In this document: in pieces, positions 24,201 through 32,550 of the stretch
Position numbering within the stretch: the stretch's first letter is position 1
Layout: the number at the start of each line of letters is the position of its first letter
Source of the DNA: CAYOBW01 sp964402115
GTDB taxonomy: Bacteria > Verrucomicrobiota > Kiritimatiellia > UBA8416 > CAYOBW01
Length of the DNA: 37,411 bases
Assembly (NCBI GenBank): GCA_964402115.1
Contig: CAYOBW010000033.1
Span: forward strand, 1 to 37,411
Direction: 5' to 3'
The notes under the pieces: model-generated
The model's database searches: none
What the model was told of the DNA's origin: nothing
The model's input: the letters and a program-made list of their open reading frames with translations, nothing else
Program-made: the position numbers and the translations under genes

Positions 24201-27093
24201 CAACGGGGCGGAACTGGTGACGAACGGCGGGTTCGAGCAGGGCACGAACGGCTGGGTGTTCAAGGGCAACCATGCCGGTTCGCGCGTGGAGACGGGGGCC
24301 GGTATCGGTGGTGGCAGCGCGCTGTGTATCGCCTCCACGTACTCCCGCTGGCAGACGACCGTGGACGGTAGCCTGGCGATCGTGATGGCCTATGGCGATG
24401 CCGCCAGCAACGCCGTGGCCACCCTGCCCCTCGCCACGGGCGCCACCACCGATTACGTGGTCTCCTTCCGTTTGCGGCGGGAAGGGGTGGGCGGCTGTGT
24501 GCGCGCGGTGTTGGGCGGGTTCGCGACCAACATCGTGCTGGATGTGCGCGGGACGCCCGGTCGTCTCAACACGGTGGCCGCGGCTCGCTTGCCGGTCGGC
24601 GTCACGGAGTTGTGGACGGACTACGCGATTTGCCCCACGGGCCAGGCCAATGTCGTGCGTGCGCGGGTGAGTGCGCACGCCGCGGTGGCGGCGGCGACAG
24701 TGGGCTATCGCGTGGTTGCCATGAACACGTATCAGTACACGGATCGCGCCTACGGCTCGGTCGCGCTGCGCGATGACGGCGTGGCGCCCGACCTGGCCGG
24801 CGGGGACGGTGTCTTCGCGGCCACCGTGCCCGCGCAAGCCGCCAACCGCGTGCTGGTGCGCTACCACGTAACGGTGGTGTCCACGAACGGCACGGTGCTG
24901 CGCCGGCCCCGCGCGGACGATCCGAGTCTGGATGCCGGCTACTGGGTGGAGAGCGGGCTGCCGCAGACGAACGTGCCGAATTGGAGACTGTTCGTGGATG
25001 GAAATCCAGTCGACTATCCCATCGCGGCCCGCGCCTGTGCCGTCGCGCCGCAGGGCCAAGTGTTTCTGGATGCGATCGTCCGGCACCGGGGGCGGCCTTC
25101 CATCAGCAGTCTGGGGCGCACGGGTATTGCCTTGCGTGTCAACAGGGGGAACCTGCTCGACACCTGGTTTGCCGACGGCCAGGGCGGCATCAATTTCCGG
25201 CACCGCGGCAACGCCAGTTCGCACACGCTGTACCGCCGTGTGGTCAACGAGTACGTGGCCTACCAGCTCCAGCGCACCCTTGGGCTGGCGACGCCGCGTT
25301 ACCGGCATTGTTGCCTGTGGATCAATGGGGAGCCGACGGTCACGCTGGAGCTGGAAGACCCTGAAGCGGCGTTCCTGGAAGGCAACGGCATTGCCGCGAG
25401 CGACTACCTGACACAGGTCGGTTACGGTGGACGGCAGTACATCGGTGGCGACACCGGGTTGGACAACTTCTGGAGTGTCTTTACCGCGCTGCGAGTCGCC
25501 ACGGGGCCGCAGAAGGAAGCGGTCGTGCGCACCGGCCTGGCTGCCGAGTCGGTGCTGCCTGCGCTGTCCCTGCTGGCGGTGACCGCTAACGGTGACCAGC
25601 ATTTCGACTGGAACATGTTCCAGCACCGTAGTGCCGCGGACGGCCGCTGGCGGCAGTACCCGTGGGACGTGGACATGAGCTTCGACATCAATCCGGGTGT
25701 CGGGCTCAGCACCACGAACCTGCACCCCTACTATGCCACGCCCCTGCATCCGGGCGTGTACGAAGTCGGCACGCGCGACGGGTTCCTCCTCGCCTCCTGT
25801 CTGTTCTACCCGGAGACGGGGACGGACAGCCTTTATACGCTGCCATATCGCTACCGGCAGCAGCGCGGCGTGTGGCGGCTCTGCCACACCCTGTTCACGA
25901 CGAATTACCTGTATCCGATCCTGGACCGCCTGCAGGCCGACCTGCTGCCGGTCTATCAACGGGTGGATCCCACCCAGGCGAAGAATCTGACGAACGAAGT
26001 TCGCAATGCGAAGAACTTCATTCCCATCCGGCGGGAGTTCCTGTTGCACGGCGCATGGTCGGACAAACGGGCGGACATCTGGAACTCGGTCTATGCCCCG
26101 ACGAACGTGGTGATCACCGAACTGATGGCGGACCCGCCTGTCGCCGGGCAGGAGTATGTCGAGCTGTACAACGCCGGCGGACAGACCGTCGACCTGGGGG
26201 GGTGGACCCTGCGTGTGGGCTCGGAACGCCATCGGCTGCCGCTGGGCACGCTGCTGGCTTCGAATGCCTACCTCGTGGTGGCGGACACGGCCGTGGGGAT
26301 TACGAACGGCTACGCCGAGCTGGGAAATCCCGCGACGATGGTCCGGCGGTATCGCGGCACGCCGCTCTGGGATTGGCCGCTGCCCGCCTGGAACACGGCC
26401 ACGGAATATGCCACGCGGCTGGTCGAAGTGCCGGGGCTGACGCTGCCGAGCCGGGGGGGGCCGGTTGAGCTGCTCGACCTGGCGGAGCACGTCGTGGACA
26501 GTGTGCCCTATACAAACGCGGCCCCCTGGCCGCTGGCAAGCGGTGTGGCGATCGAAGTCAGCGACCCGCGGGCCGACAATGCGGTCGGCACGGCGTGGCG
26601 GGCGTGCCGCATCGTCGGCACGCCGGGCATGGTGAACGGCGCCACGCTGGACAGGGATGGGGACGGTCTCGACGATGCGTGGGAGCAGCGGATCGTCAAC
26701 GCGAGCGCGGCGGATGCGCTCGCCAACGTGTGGGACGTGCGGCCCGGGGACGATTACGATCACGACGGTGTTTCCAACGGCGATGAGTTCACGGGTGGCA
26801 CCGACCCGCTGGCGCCGGACGCGTCTTTGTCACGAATCCGGATCCGGCCGGTGTTGCCGGGCGTGGCCGTCGAATTCGAGGCCCGGCCCTTCGAAAGTCC
26901 TGGTGACAGCGTGTACGGGGCGCGAGTCTACGCGCTCGAGCGTGCGGCGGGCCTGCTGTCAGCCCCCGCGTGGACGGGCGTTGCCGGCTTTACGAATCTT
27001 GTCGCCGCGGGACAGACGGTGGCGTATACCAATGCCGTCGGCGCCTCGCGCGCGTACTACCGCTACGACGTGCGGCTGCGCCTGAGAAGATAG
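21256..27093 (+). CDS. Giant secreted lamin-tail-domain / CotH-like protein with Ca-binding C-terminus
   Basis: A 1945-aa exported protein with an N-terminal signal segment (about residues 1-27). Five lamin-tail-like domains are visible by their VxxxEIMYHP...EYVELFN pattern near residues 28, 195, 360, 790 and 1615. Between them lie two similar carbohydrate-binding-like modules (NGGFEGVLHG near 700, NGGFEQGTNG near 995) and two copies of an RDNGTGGD...DGVYAA element. Residues about 1240-1610 resemble CotH kinase (NFRHRGNASSHTLYR, ANGDQHFDWNMFQHR, YPWDVDMSFD), a family that includes secreted protein kinases and spore-coat proteins. Calcium-type repeats DRDGDGLDDAWEQ and DYDHDGVSNGDEF sit near 1798 and 1833, before a final 90 residues. 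The likely place is the cell surface or outside. ATG 21256 follows a GAGGGGGG stretch. It is not in an evident operon. Confidence 0.85.
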   Translation: MEISVRVLLKYFTCWLVTQMACVFTARAAGVVFSEIMYHPVDAVTGVLDGDAYEFIEIWNAGPTAVNLRNASFTKGITYTFASDIALAPGQYLVVVKDRAAFLSRYPAVGNLAPGAYSGSLANEGEKVTLKDALGNTLYSATYGTSGAWPAWAAGDGCSLVLIATDGDPDAATTWCASAAYNGTPGGPGGGGWTDVVINELLSHTDPPLEDAIEIHNLTSNALDLTGWYISDEAAVRKKFRLPATVLPARGFRVFYEYQFNTNALFDPSNVPFEFSSAEGDQAYLTAADAAGNLTRVVDIARFEPAENGVSFGRYPDGAGDWTTLRRLTFGTSVTAASPPSDLALFRTGMGGANSPPRVGPVAFGEIMYHPASDSAVDEYLELVNVTAGSVPLFDPAHPTNTWKLTTAVDFSFPPNVSIPAGGRLLVVGATNLPAFLAARGLSPATPIVGPWTGQLNNAGDSIRLYKPDPPDAVTGFVPYVLVERVDYGDSAPWPAAADGDGVSLERVVATNAGNSAANWFGGTIGGSPGVPPAGGFVNAVLTPAWPQPGQAVTVTAFVIAGTPPASVVCRTAADGVTNSYVMRDNGTGGDAAAADGVYAAVFTAPATGTWLYYALQGTCVGGASFAFPPAEVRATRAPAVTLSMGGATPRRTVSAGDGWETYEVFDSAGSSKTFTIQLEGAGDVLVDDVSVIDSNGVECVANGGFEGVLHGPWQLHGNHATSFIESPAEERGNRVLHVVCAGSATTWDVVSQSLRPLTVGAPATLRFRTRRVRTTAAAWLWTKIGTPPPDVAINEIMYHSAREDDLTGIDPHEYVELFNPGAVPVNLGGWYLDGAGFFLPAGTLVGAGQYVVCCASQQAVRAAYGITNTAGNWSATRARLKNGGESLQLYNPYWRAVDRVDYGEQEPWPVAADGYGPSLERLAATLMATSSVNWACSSGDTNWIQVAWTGRVGVAQTALSIFFTNAAARCWLDAVSVRRLSNGAELVTNGGFEQGTNGWVFKGNHAGSRVETGAGIGGGSALCIASTYSRWQTTVDGSLAIVMAYGDAASNAVATLPLATGATTDYVVSFRLRREGVGGCVRAVLGGFATNIVLDVRGTPGRLNTVAAARLPVGVTELWTDYAICPTGQANVVRARVSAHAAVAAATVGYRVVAMNTYQYTDRAYGSVALRDDGVAPDLAGGDGVFAATVPAQAANRVLVRYHVTVVSTNGTVLRRPRADDPSLDAGYWVESGLPQTNVPNWRLFVDGNPVDYPIAARACAVAPQGQVFLDAIVRHRGRPSISSLGRTGIALRVNRGNLLDTWFADGQGGINFRHRGNASSHTLYRRVVNEYVAYQLQRTLGLATPRYRHCCLWINGEPTVTLELEDPEAAFLEGNGIAASDYLTQVGYGGRQYIGGDTGLDNFWSVFTALRVATGPQKEAVVRTGLAAESVLPALSLLAVTANGDQHFDWNMFQHRSAADGRWRQYPWDVDMSFDINPGVGLSTTNLHPYYATPLHPGVYEVGTRDGFLLASCLFYPETGTDSLYTLPYRYRQQRGVWRLCHTLFTTNYLYPILDRLQADLLPVYQRVDPTQAKNLTNEVRNAKNFIPIRREFLLHGAWSDKRADIWNSVYAPTNVVITELMADPPVAGQEYVELYNAGGQTVDLGGWTLRVGSERHRLPLGTLLASNAYLVVADTAVGITNGYAELGNPATMVRRYRGTPLWDWPLPAWNTATEYATRLVEVPGLTLPSRGGPVELLDLAEHVVDSVPYTNAAPWPLASGVAIEVSDPRADNAVGTAWRACRIVGTPGMVNGATLDRDGDGLDDAWEQRIVNASAADALANVWDVRPGDDYDHDGVSNGDEFTGGTDPLAPDASLSRIRIRPVLPGVAVEFEARPFESPGDSVYGARVYALERAAGLLSAPAWTGVAGFTNLVAAGQTVAYTNAVGASRAYYRYDVRLRLRR

Positions 27094-27125
27094 GTTGCTG
27101 CGCGCCGGGTGATGAGGATTCTGTC

Positions 27126-28994
27126 ATGAATGGCCACGATGACGAGTATCGGCTGCTGTTCGACCGCATTGCCGAGACGTTTGGCGTCGTTGAGGTCATC
27201 CGCAACGCACGCGGGGACTTCGAGGACTGCGTCATCCGCGACGCCAACCTGGCGTTCGAGCGCTCCGTGAACATGCGGCGCGAGCAGTTCATAGGGCGCC
27301 GGGCGCTGCAGGTGCTGGGACCCACCATCGAACCGTACCTGCAGACTTACGCGCAGGTGGAGGCGACCGGCGAGACGGTCCGGTTCGACGCGACATACGA
27401 ACCTGGCGACCTGCACTTTCATGTGACGGCTTTCGCGTTGGGCAACGGCTGTGTCGGCGTGCTGTCGATCGACACGACCCGGCGCGTGCATGCCGAGGAT
27501 GCGCTGCGGGACATGAACCGGACACTCGAGTTGAGGGTCGCGGACCGCACCCGCCAACTGCAGGCGAGCGAGGGGCGGCTGCGCCTGTTCGTGGAGGCGG
27601 CGCCGCACCTGGCCTGGAGCTGTGACGCCGCAGGTGGGCTGACGGATGCGAACCGGCGCTGGTTCGCGTACACGGGGCTGACGCTGGAGCAGTCGCGCGG
27701 CAGTGGGTGGCTGCAGGCGTTGCATCCCGACGATGTCGAGCGCGTGAGCCGAAAGATCGTCGTGGACAGGGCGGGTGGCGAACTGTTCGAGGCGGAGTAC
27801 CGGCTGCGGCGGGCCTCCGACGGCGCCTACCGGTGGCACCTGGCGCGGGCGCTGCCGGTGCGCGACGCCGCAGGCGTCATTACCAACTGGTTCGGGAGCA
27901 CGGTTGACATTGAGGACCAGAAGCAGGCGGAAGCAACGCTCCGGCGGCACGCGCAGATCATCAACCAGATTCACGACGCGGTTATCGGGTGCCGTTTCGA
28001 CGGAACGATTGACTCATGCAACCAGGGCACGGAGCGGTTGCTGGGCTACACGGCGGCTGAGCTGGCGGGACGACCGATACAGGTTCTTTTTCCGGCGCAT
28101 GAGGAGCGCGTCTTCCAGGACGTGATTGCCCCGGCTGTGCGGCGGGATGGCGACCACAGCAGGGAAGTCTGGCTTTCGCACAAGTCGGGAGACCGCGTCT
28201 GTGTGGAACTGCGGGTGTCCCTGCTGGCCGACGAGCGGGGTGAACCGACAGGGTTCATCGGGTATGGGCGGGACATCACGCATCGCAAACGGGTCGAGGA
28301 GGCGCTGCAGAAGTCGCATGCGGAGCTGGAGGCCAGGGTCAAGGAGCGGACGGCCCAGCTGCGGGCATCCCTGGGCCAGACCATGCAAGCTGAAGAGCTC
28401 GAGCGGAAGCGTATTGCGGGGATTTTGCACGACGACCTGCAGCAGTTGCTGGCCGGCGCGAGCTACTGCCTGACGGCGGTCGTCAAGAAGGCGGACGAGA
28501 AGGACAGGGAGCGGGTCGCTGCCGAAGTGCGCAGCGCTTTGCAGGCGGCCATCGGCCTGTCGCGTTCGCTGGGCAAGACCCTGCGGTCGCTGGCGCTGTA
28601 TGAACTCGGGTTGAGGGCGGCGCTGGAGGATCTCGCGGAGGAGATGTGGAAACGTTTCGAGTTGAAGCTGACCCTGGAGCTTGACGAGGCGGCGGAGCCG
28701 GCGTCGGAGGATCTGCGAGTCTTCATCTTCCACGCGGTGCGCGAACTGCTGTTCAACGTGGTCAAGCACGCCGGGTGCAAGCGCGCAAGCGTGCGGATCG
28801 CGGCGGTTGATGCGGAGTCGCTGCGCGTCGAGGTGCGTGACGCCGGAGTGGGGTTGGCCGGGCCGGCGCAGGCCCGCACAGGGGTGGGACTGATCACGAT
28901 CCGGGAGCGGGCGGAGTTCATGGGGGGGCGGCTGTCGGTGGACACGGCGCCCGGCAAAGGCACATGCGTGATGCTCACGCTGCCGCGACAGTGA
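27126..28994 (+). CDS. Multi-PAS sensor histidine kinase, NarX/DegS type (HisKA_3), orphan
   Basis: A 622-aa soluble kinase. Three PAS-like domains lie at about residues 8-120, 150-270 and 275-400, each followed or preceded by coiled-coil linkers (LRDMNRTLELRVADRTRQLQ and HAELEARVKERTAQLRA). The phosphorylation domain is the HisKA_3 type with ERKRIAGILHDDLQQLLAG, His at 435. The ATPase part shows VRELLFNVVKHAG (N box), VRDAGVGLAG and GVGLITIRERAEFMGG (G boxes). No membrane segment or signal peptide is visible. HisKA_3 kinases normally pair with NarL/LuxR-type regulators; none adjoins, and the sigma-54 activator nearby already has a partner. It starts 32 bases after the lamin-tail gene, so the two may share a transcript. 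Confidence 0.92.
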   Translation: MNGHDDEYRLLFDRIAETFGVVEVIRNARGDFEDCVIRDANLAFERSVNMRREQFIGRRALQVLGPTIEPYLQTYAQVEATGETVRFDATYEPGDLHFHVTAFALGNGCVGVLSIDTTRRVHAEDALRDMNRTLELRVADRTRQLQASEGRLRLFVEAAPHLAWSCDAAGGLTDANRRWFAYTGLTLEQSRGSGWLQALHPDDVERVSRKIVVDRAGGELFEAEYRLRRASDGAYRWHLARALPVRDAAGVITNWFGSTVDIEDQKQAEATLRRHAQIINQIHDAVIGCRFDGTIDSCNQGTERLLGYTAAELAGRPIQVLFPAHEERVFQDVIAPAVRRDGDHSREVWLSHKSGDRVCVELRVSLLADERGEPTGFIGYGRDITHRKRVEEALQKSHAELEARVKERTAQLRASLGQTMQAEELERKRIAGILHDDLQQLLAGASYCLTAVVKKADEKDRERVAAEVRSALQAAIGLSRSLGKTLRSLALYELGLRAALEDLAEEMWKRFELKLTLELDEAAEPASEDLRVFIFHAVRELLFNVVKHAGCKRASVRIAAVDAESLRVEVRDAGVGLAGPAQARTGVGLITIRERAEFMGGRLSVDTAPGKGTCVMLTLPRQ

Positions 28995-29310
28995 AGCGGA
29001 GCTTTCATCCTCGCCGTCGTCAACGACCTCGCTGCTTCCGCCGTCGGCATTCGCGCACGAGGACGATTCAGCCTGGCAACAGGAGTTGAACAACGACACG
29101 AAAAGCGCGAAAGCGAGCATCTGCATTCTTCTGCAACAAATCGCTTGACCTCTCTCGCTTCCTGACCTCCGGCGGCCACGCCGCCCCCGTAGCTGCCGCC
29201 GTGAGGCGGCGGACAGGACGCTCTGCGAGCCCCGTCCTCCTCTCAGCCGGGGGCTACGCCCCGATCCCTCTCCCCGTAGCCGCCGAGGTAACGAGGCGGA
29301 CGGTAGCTTC

Positions 29311-29538
29311 AAGCGGCCCGTCCCCCTCCTCACGTCGGGGGCTACGGGGATTCTCTGTGCGGAAGCATGGTAACGCGCGAGACAGAATCATTTTTTTAGC
29401 AGAACCATTTGGATGCTCTGGCGGAACATGCCCTGTCGCGCTTGACACATCAGGAGATGATTCTGCTGCCAATGATTCTGTCGTCGCAGCGGACGGCATC
29501 GGCAAGCGGCCCGTCCCCCGCGTCACCGCGGGGGCTAC
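29311..29538 (+). repeat. Direct repeat pair, AAGCGGCCCGTCCCCC...GGGGGCTAC
   Basis: Copies at 29311-29345 and 29504-29538 are both 35 bases long and match at 31 positions. Each is preceded by a similar CGGACGG tract. Each copy can fold on itself weakly through its CCCCC and GGGGG ends. The inverted repeat at 29381-29482 lies between them. Confidence 0.7.
29381..29482. repeat. Inverted repeat with GACAGAATCATT ends (MITE-like)
   Basis: GACAGAATCATT (29381-29392) and AATGATTCTGTC (29471-29482) are perfect 12-base complements, and inside them AGCAGAA (29398-29404) pairs with TTCTGCT (29461-29467). The element is about 102 bases long with a core of about 56 bases and has no coding capacity. It is AT-rich compared with its surroundings. 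The form fits a small non-autonomous mobile element or a structured RNA. Confidence 0.65.
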
Positions 29539-29744
29539 AAGGGGGAAGGCCCGCCACCGCCTTTCATCTGTCAGCAACGCGCCATCCACGGGCTGGCGCC
29601 CGCGGCCACGGGTTGACGGGGTGACGGGAGACGGCCGGCGCCCCTCGGAGCCGCGCCCGCCAGGGCGTGGGCTTCTCTTTCGAGCGGTGCCGACGGCGGA
29701 TGGCGGGAGAGACGCTGGCGGGAATTGTGCCAGGTGATTTGGCC

Positions 29745-30566
29745 TCACTCCCGGTCCGATTCCCAACCCCCATCGGGTTCGGGTTCGACTGCCCGCTGCG
29801 CATTTGCCCACACATCAGGATCCGCTCCTGCCGACGCGGCCGGAGCGGCCTGCCAGTCGGACTCATCGAGACCCTTGGCAAGTTGCTTGAAGACGGTGGG
29901 GATGGGGGTGTCGATGAAGAGCCGGCGGCCGTGGTACGGGTGGTTGAAGGCGATCGATTTGGCGTGCAGGCAGAGCCGTTCGCGGAACGGATCCTTCCGG
30001 CTGTAGCGGGGATCGCCCACCACGGGATGGCCGTGCTCGGCGAAGTGCGCGCGGATCTGGTGCTTGCGGCCGGTCAGCAGCTTGATCTTCACGATGCTGA
30101 GCGTCGGGGTCTCCTTGATCACCACGTAAGCGGTGTGCGAGAGCCTGCCCTTGGCGGGGTCGCTGACGGAGAAGACGTGCAGGTCCTCGTTCTGGGCGAG
30201 ATAGCTGGAGAAGACGCCGCACTTCTCCTTCAGGTGGCCGTGGACGGCGGCCAGGTAGAGCTTCTCGGTGGACTTCCAGTCGTCCTTGAGGCGCTGCTGG
30301 GCGAGTTCATTCCTGGCGAACAGCAGCACGCCCGAGGTTTCGCGATCGATGCGGTGGACGAGATAGACGCGATTCCGCGAGCTCGCGCACCCTTTGCGGA
30401 CATAGTTGTTCAGCACGTTCTCGGCGGTGAAGGATTCGTCGTTGCGCGTGGCTGTGGTCAGCACGCCCGTGTGTTTGTTGACGACGAAGAGATCGCGGTC
30501 CGCATGCAGGATCTCGAGGCCGCGCGGGCGGTGCTTGCGTGGAATGTCTGGTTTCGAGGGTGTCAT
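29745..30566 (-). CDS. RluA-family RNA pseudouridine synthase
   Basis: A 273-aa enzyme turning specific uridines in rRNA or tRNA into pseudouridine. The catalytic motif is LVHRIDRETSGVLLFA, with the nucleophilic Asp in HRID. Other family segments are LFVVNKHTGVLTT, STEKLYLAAVHG, LLTGRKHQIRAHFAEHGHP and DPRYSRKDPF followed by RLCLHAKSIAF. There is no N-terminal S4 domain, so it is of the shorter RluA/TruC-like kind; the target site cannot be told from sequence. ATG 30566 gives a protein that starts shortly before the conserved core. It lies eight bases downstream of the ABC permease gene and is probably the last cistron of the export operon, though its role there is not obvious. Confidence 0.9.
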   Translation of the reverse strand: MTPSKPDIPRKHRPRGLEILHADRDLFVVNKHTGVLTTATRNDESFTAENVLNNYVRKGCASSRNRVYLVHRIDRETSGVLLFARNELAQQRLKDDWKSTEKLYLAAVHGHLKEKCGVFSSYLAQNEDLHVFSVSDPAKGRLSHTAYVVIKETPTLSIVKIKLLTGRKHQIRAHFAEHGHPVVGDPRYSRKDPFRERLCLHAKSIAFNHPYHGRRLFIDTPIPTVFKQLAKGLDESDWQAAPAASAGADPDVWANAQRAVEPEPDGGWESDRE

Positions 30567-30574
30567 GCGTGTGG

Positions 30575-31843
30575 CTACTCGTGTCGCAGGGCGACGATGG
30601 GGTCGAGATTGGCGGCGCGGTTCGCGGGGTAGATGCCGAAAACGACGCCGATGGTGACGCTGATGCCGAGGGCGAGCAGCACGCTCCAAGTGGTGACCAC
30701 GGTCGGCATGCTCGCAAAGTGCGAGATCAGGGCGGGAATGCCGACGCCAACGGCGATGCCGATGAGTCCGCCTGCTGTGGAAAGCACCACCGTTTCAATC
30801 AGGAACTGTGCGACGATCTGGCCTTTGCGCGCACCGATGGCCCGCCGGATGCCGATTTCACGGGTACGTTCCGTGACGGAGGCGAGCATGATGTTCATGA
30901 TGCCGATGCCGCCGACGAGCAGGCTGATGCAGGCAATGGAGCCGAGCACGATGTTGAACGTGCGCTTCGTCTGCTCCGCCTGGCGCAGCAGCGCCAGGGG
31001 GACGCTGACGTTGTAGTCGATGCTCTTGTGGAACCGCGCCAGCATGGCCGAGACAGCGCCCGCGGTGGCCTCGACGTGCTCCAGGTCGTCCACCTGGAGC
31101 ACCATCTCGTGCAACTCCACCCGCTCCCGCGACCGCGATCCGGAACTGCGCCGCACGGACACATCGCCGTAGCGCTCGCGCACGACGTCGAGGGGCGCGT
31201 AGACATCGCCCTCCGCATCCGGGGAGGCCACGGCCTGCCCGGTCGAGCCCTGCGTCTGGATCACGCCCACGACCTCGTACGCGTTCTGGCCGATGCGGAT
31301 GAACTCGCCCGTTGCGTATTCCGCGCCAAGCAGGGCCCGGGCCACGCTCTCGCTGAGCACAACCACGGCCCGACGTTCCTGCATGTCCGCGTCGGTCAGC
31401 GTGCGGCCGGTCAGCAGCGGACGCGTGACGATAGTGAACCACCCCGGCGTGGTTCCGACCAGGCGGACATCCAGCGCGCGGGTGCCGTAGCGGGCTTCCA
31501 TGCGGACCACCTTCGAGGGCACGACGCCGGTGACCGTCGGCAGGATCTCGGTGACGCGCCGCAGATCCTCATAAAGAAGACCGTACAAGCTCATGTGCGA
31601 CTCCATGACGCTGTTGCCCGTCTGGCTGGCCGGCTTCATGGAGGAGACGATGATATTGCGGCTGCCCAGGCGGCTGATCTGCTCGAGCGCGTCGCGACTG
31701 GCGCCCTCGCCGACCGAGAGCATGGCAATCACGCTGCCGACTCCGAAGACGATGCCCAGCGTCGTCAGGAGGGATCGCAGCTTGTGGAGGAGCACGTTCT
31801 CCACGCCCAGCCGGAGGGGCTCGATGGCACGTTCGAAGCGCAT
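30575..31843 (-). CDS. MacB-type ABC transporter permease
   Basis: A 422-aa inner-membrane permease of the MacB/FtsX family. The first helix lies at about residues 22-42 (SLLTTLGIVFGVGSVIAMLS, followed by GEGASRDALEQI, the mechanotransmission stalk start). A large periplasmic domain occupies about 45-285 (SRNIIVSS, VVLSESVARALLGAEY). Three C-terminal helices follow, the second around IRRAIGARKGQIVAQFLIE, which is the coupling-helix segment that contacts the ATPase. Unlike MacB proper, the ATPase is encoded by a separate gene, upstream, whose stop overlaps this start by one base (TGATG). Confidence 0.93.
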   Translation of the reverse strand: MRFERAIEPLRLGVENVLLHKLRSLLTTLGIVFGVGSVIAMLSVGEGASRDALEQISRLGSRNIIVSSMKPASQTGNSVMESHMSLYGLLYEDLRRVTEILPTVTGVVPSKVVRMEARYGTRALDVRLVGTTPGWFTIVTRPLLTGRTLTDADMQERRAVVVLSESVARALLGAEYATGEFIRIGQNAYEVVGVIQTQGSTGQAVASPDAEGDVYAPLDVVRERYGDVSVRRSSGSRSRERVELHEMVLQVDDLEHVEATAGAVSAMLARFHKSIDYNVSVPLALLRQAEQTKRTFNIVLGSIACISLLVGGIGIMNIMLASVTERTREIGIRRAIGARKGQIVAQFLIETVVLSTAGGLIGIAVGVGIPALISHFASMPTVVTTWSVLLALGISVTIGVVFGIYPANRAANLDPIVALRHE

Positions 31844-32538
31844 CAGCGTGCTCCCAGGATGCGATCCACGCGGCCGTCCCGCATGTGGAGCTGATGGGAG
31901 GCGTGTGCCGCGATGTCAGCCTCGTGCGTGACCATGATGATGGTCTTGCCGGAGCCGTTGAGCCCCCGGAGAAGCTGCATGATCTGTTCGCCCGTGGCGG
32001 TGTCGAGGTTTCCCGTGGGTTCGTCCGCGAGCAGGATCGCGGGGTCGTTCGCAAGGGCGCGGGCGATGGCGACACGCTGCTGCTGGCCGCCTGAAAGCTC
32101 GTTGGGCCGGTGCTGGAGGCGGGTTGCCAATCCGACCTGCTCGGCCAGTTCCTGCGCGCGGTCGCGCCGGCGCTGATGCTCCCAGCCCAGGTAGTACAGC
32201 GGCAGCTCGATGTTGCGCTGGACCGTCATTTGCGGGATCAGGTTGAAACTCTGGAAGATGAAGCCGATGGACTGCAACCGGACCTGGCTGAGGGCGGTGT
32301 CGGACAGGTGGCTGACGTCGGTGTTCCGCAGGAGGAAGCGGCCTGTCGTGGGGCGGTCCAGGCAGCCGAGCAGGTTGAGGAGCGTGCTCTTGCCGGAGCC
32401 GCTGGGGCCCATGACCGCCCAGAACTCGCCCTGGCCGAACGTGTGGTCCACGCCGGCCAGCGCATGGACGGGATTGCCGCCCATGTGGTAGGTGCGGGTG
32501 ACCTGTTCGAGGCGGATCTGCGCGGCAACTGGTGGCAT
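31843..32538 (-). CDS. ABC transporter ATP-binding protein, LolD/MacB type
   Basis: A 231-aa cytoplasmic ATPase that drives the MacB-type permease. All functional motifs are present: Walker A GPSGSGKST, Q loop FIFQSFNLIPQ, signature LSGGQQQR, Walker B ILLADEPTGNLD and switch His in VTHEAD. The motif DEPTGNLD and GCLDRPTTGRF are characteristic of the LolD/MacB/FtsE branch. AAGGA precedes ATG 32538, twelve bases after the adaptor gene. It is translated next to the permease via the TGATG overlap. Confidence 0.95.
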   Translation of the reverse strand: MPPVAAQIRLEQVTRTYHMGGNPVHALAGVDHTFGQGEFWAVMGPSGSGKSTLLNLLGCLDRPTTGRFLLRNTDVSHLSDTALSQVRLQSIGFIFQSFNLIPQMTVQRNIELPLYYLGWEHQRRRDRAQELAEQVGLATRLQHRPNELSGGQQQRVAIARALANDPAILLADEPTGNLDTATGEQIMQLLRGLNGSGKTIIMVTHEADIAAHASHQLHMRDGRVDRILGAR

Positions 32539-32550
32539 ATCGGCGTTCCT

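Larger units (their letters stand above)
28995..29744. other. Gene-free, repeat-rich region between convergent genes
   Basis: No convincing gene is found in these 750 bases. Long open frames exist on both strands but have arginine/proline-rich, repeat-derived sequence. The content is a mosaic of GC-rich palindromes: GCCGCC-GTGA-GGCGGC at 29195-29210, a related GTAGCCGCCGAG...GAGGCGG unit at 29276-29300, several CGGGGGCTAC strings, a 35-base direct repeat and a long inverted repeat listed separately. It lies downstream of both flanking genes, the usual place for such elements. Confidence 0.6.

Noticed and set aside
21214..26763. 1849-codon open frame on the minus strand
   Set aside because: It is antisense to the lamin-tail/CotH gene, rich in Arg/His/Pro, without recognisable domains. 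High GC codon bias keeps the opposite frame open; the plus-strand protein has clear domains.
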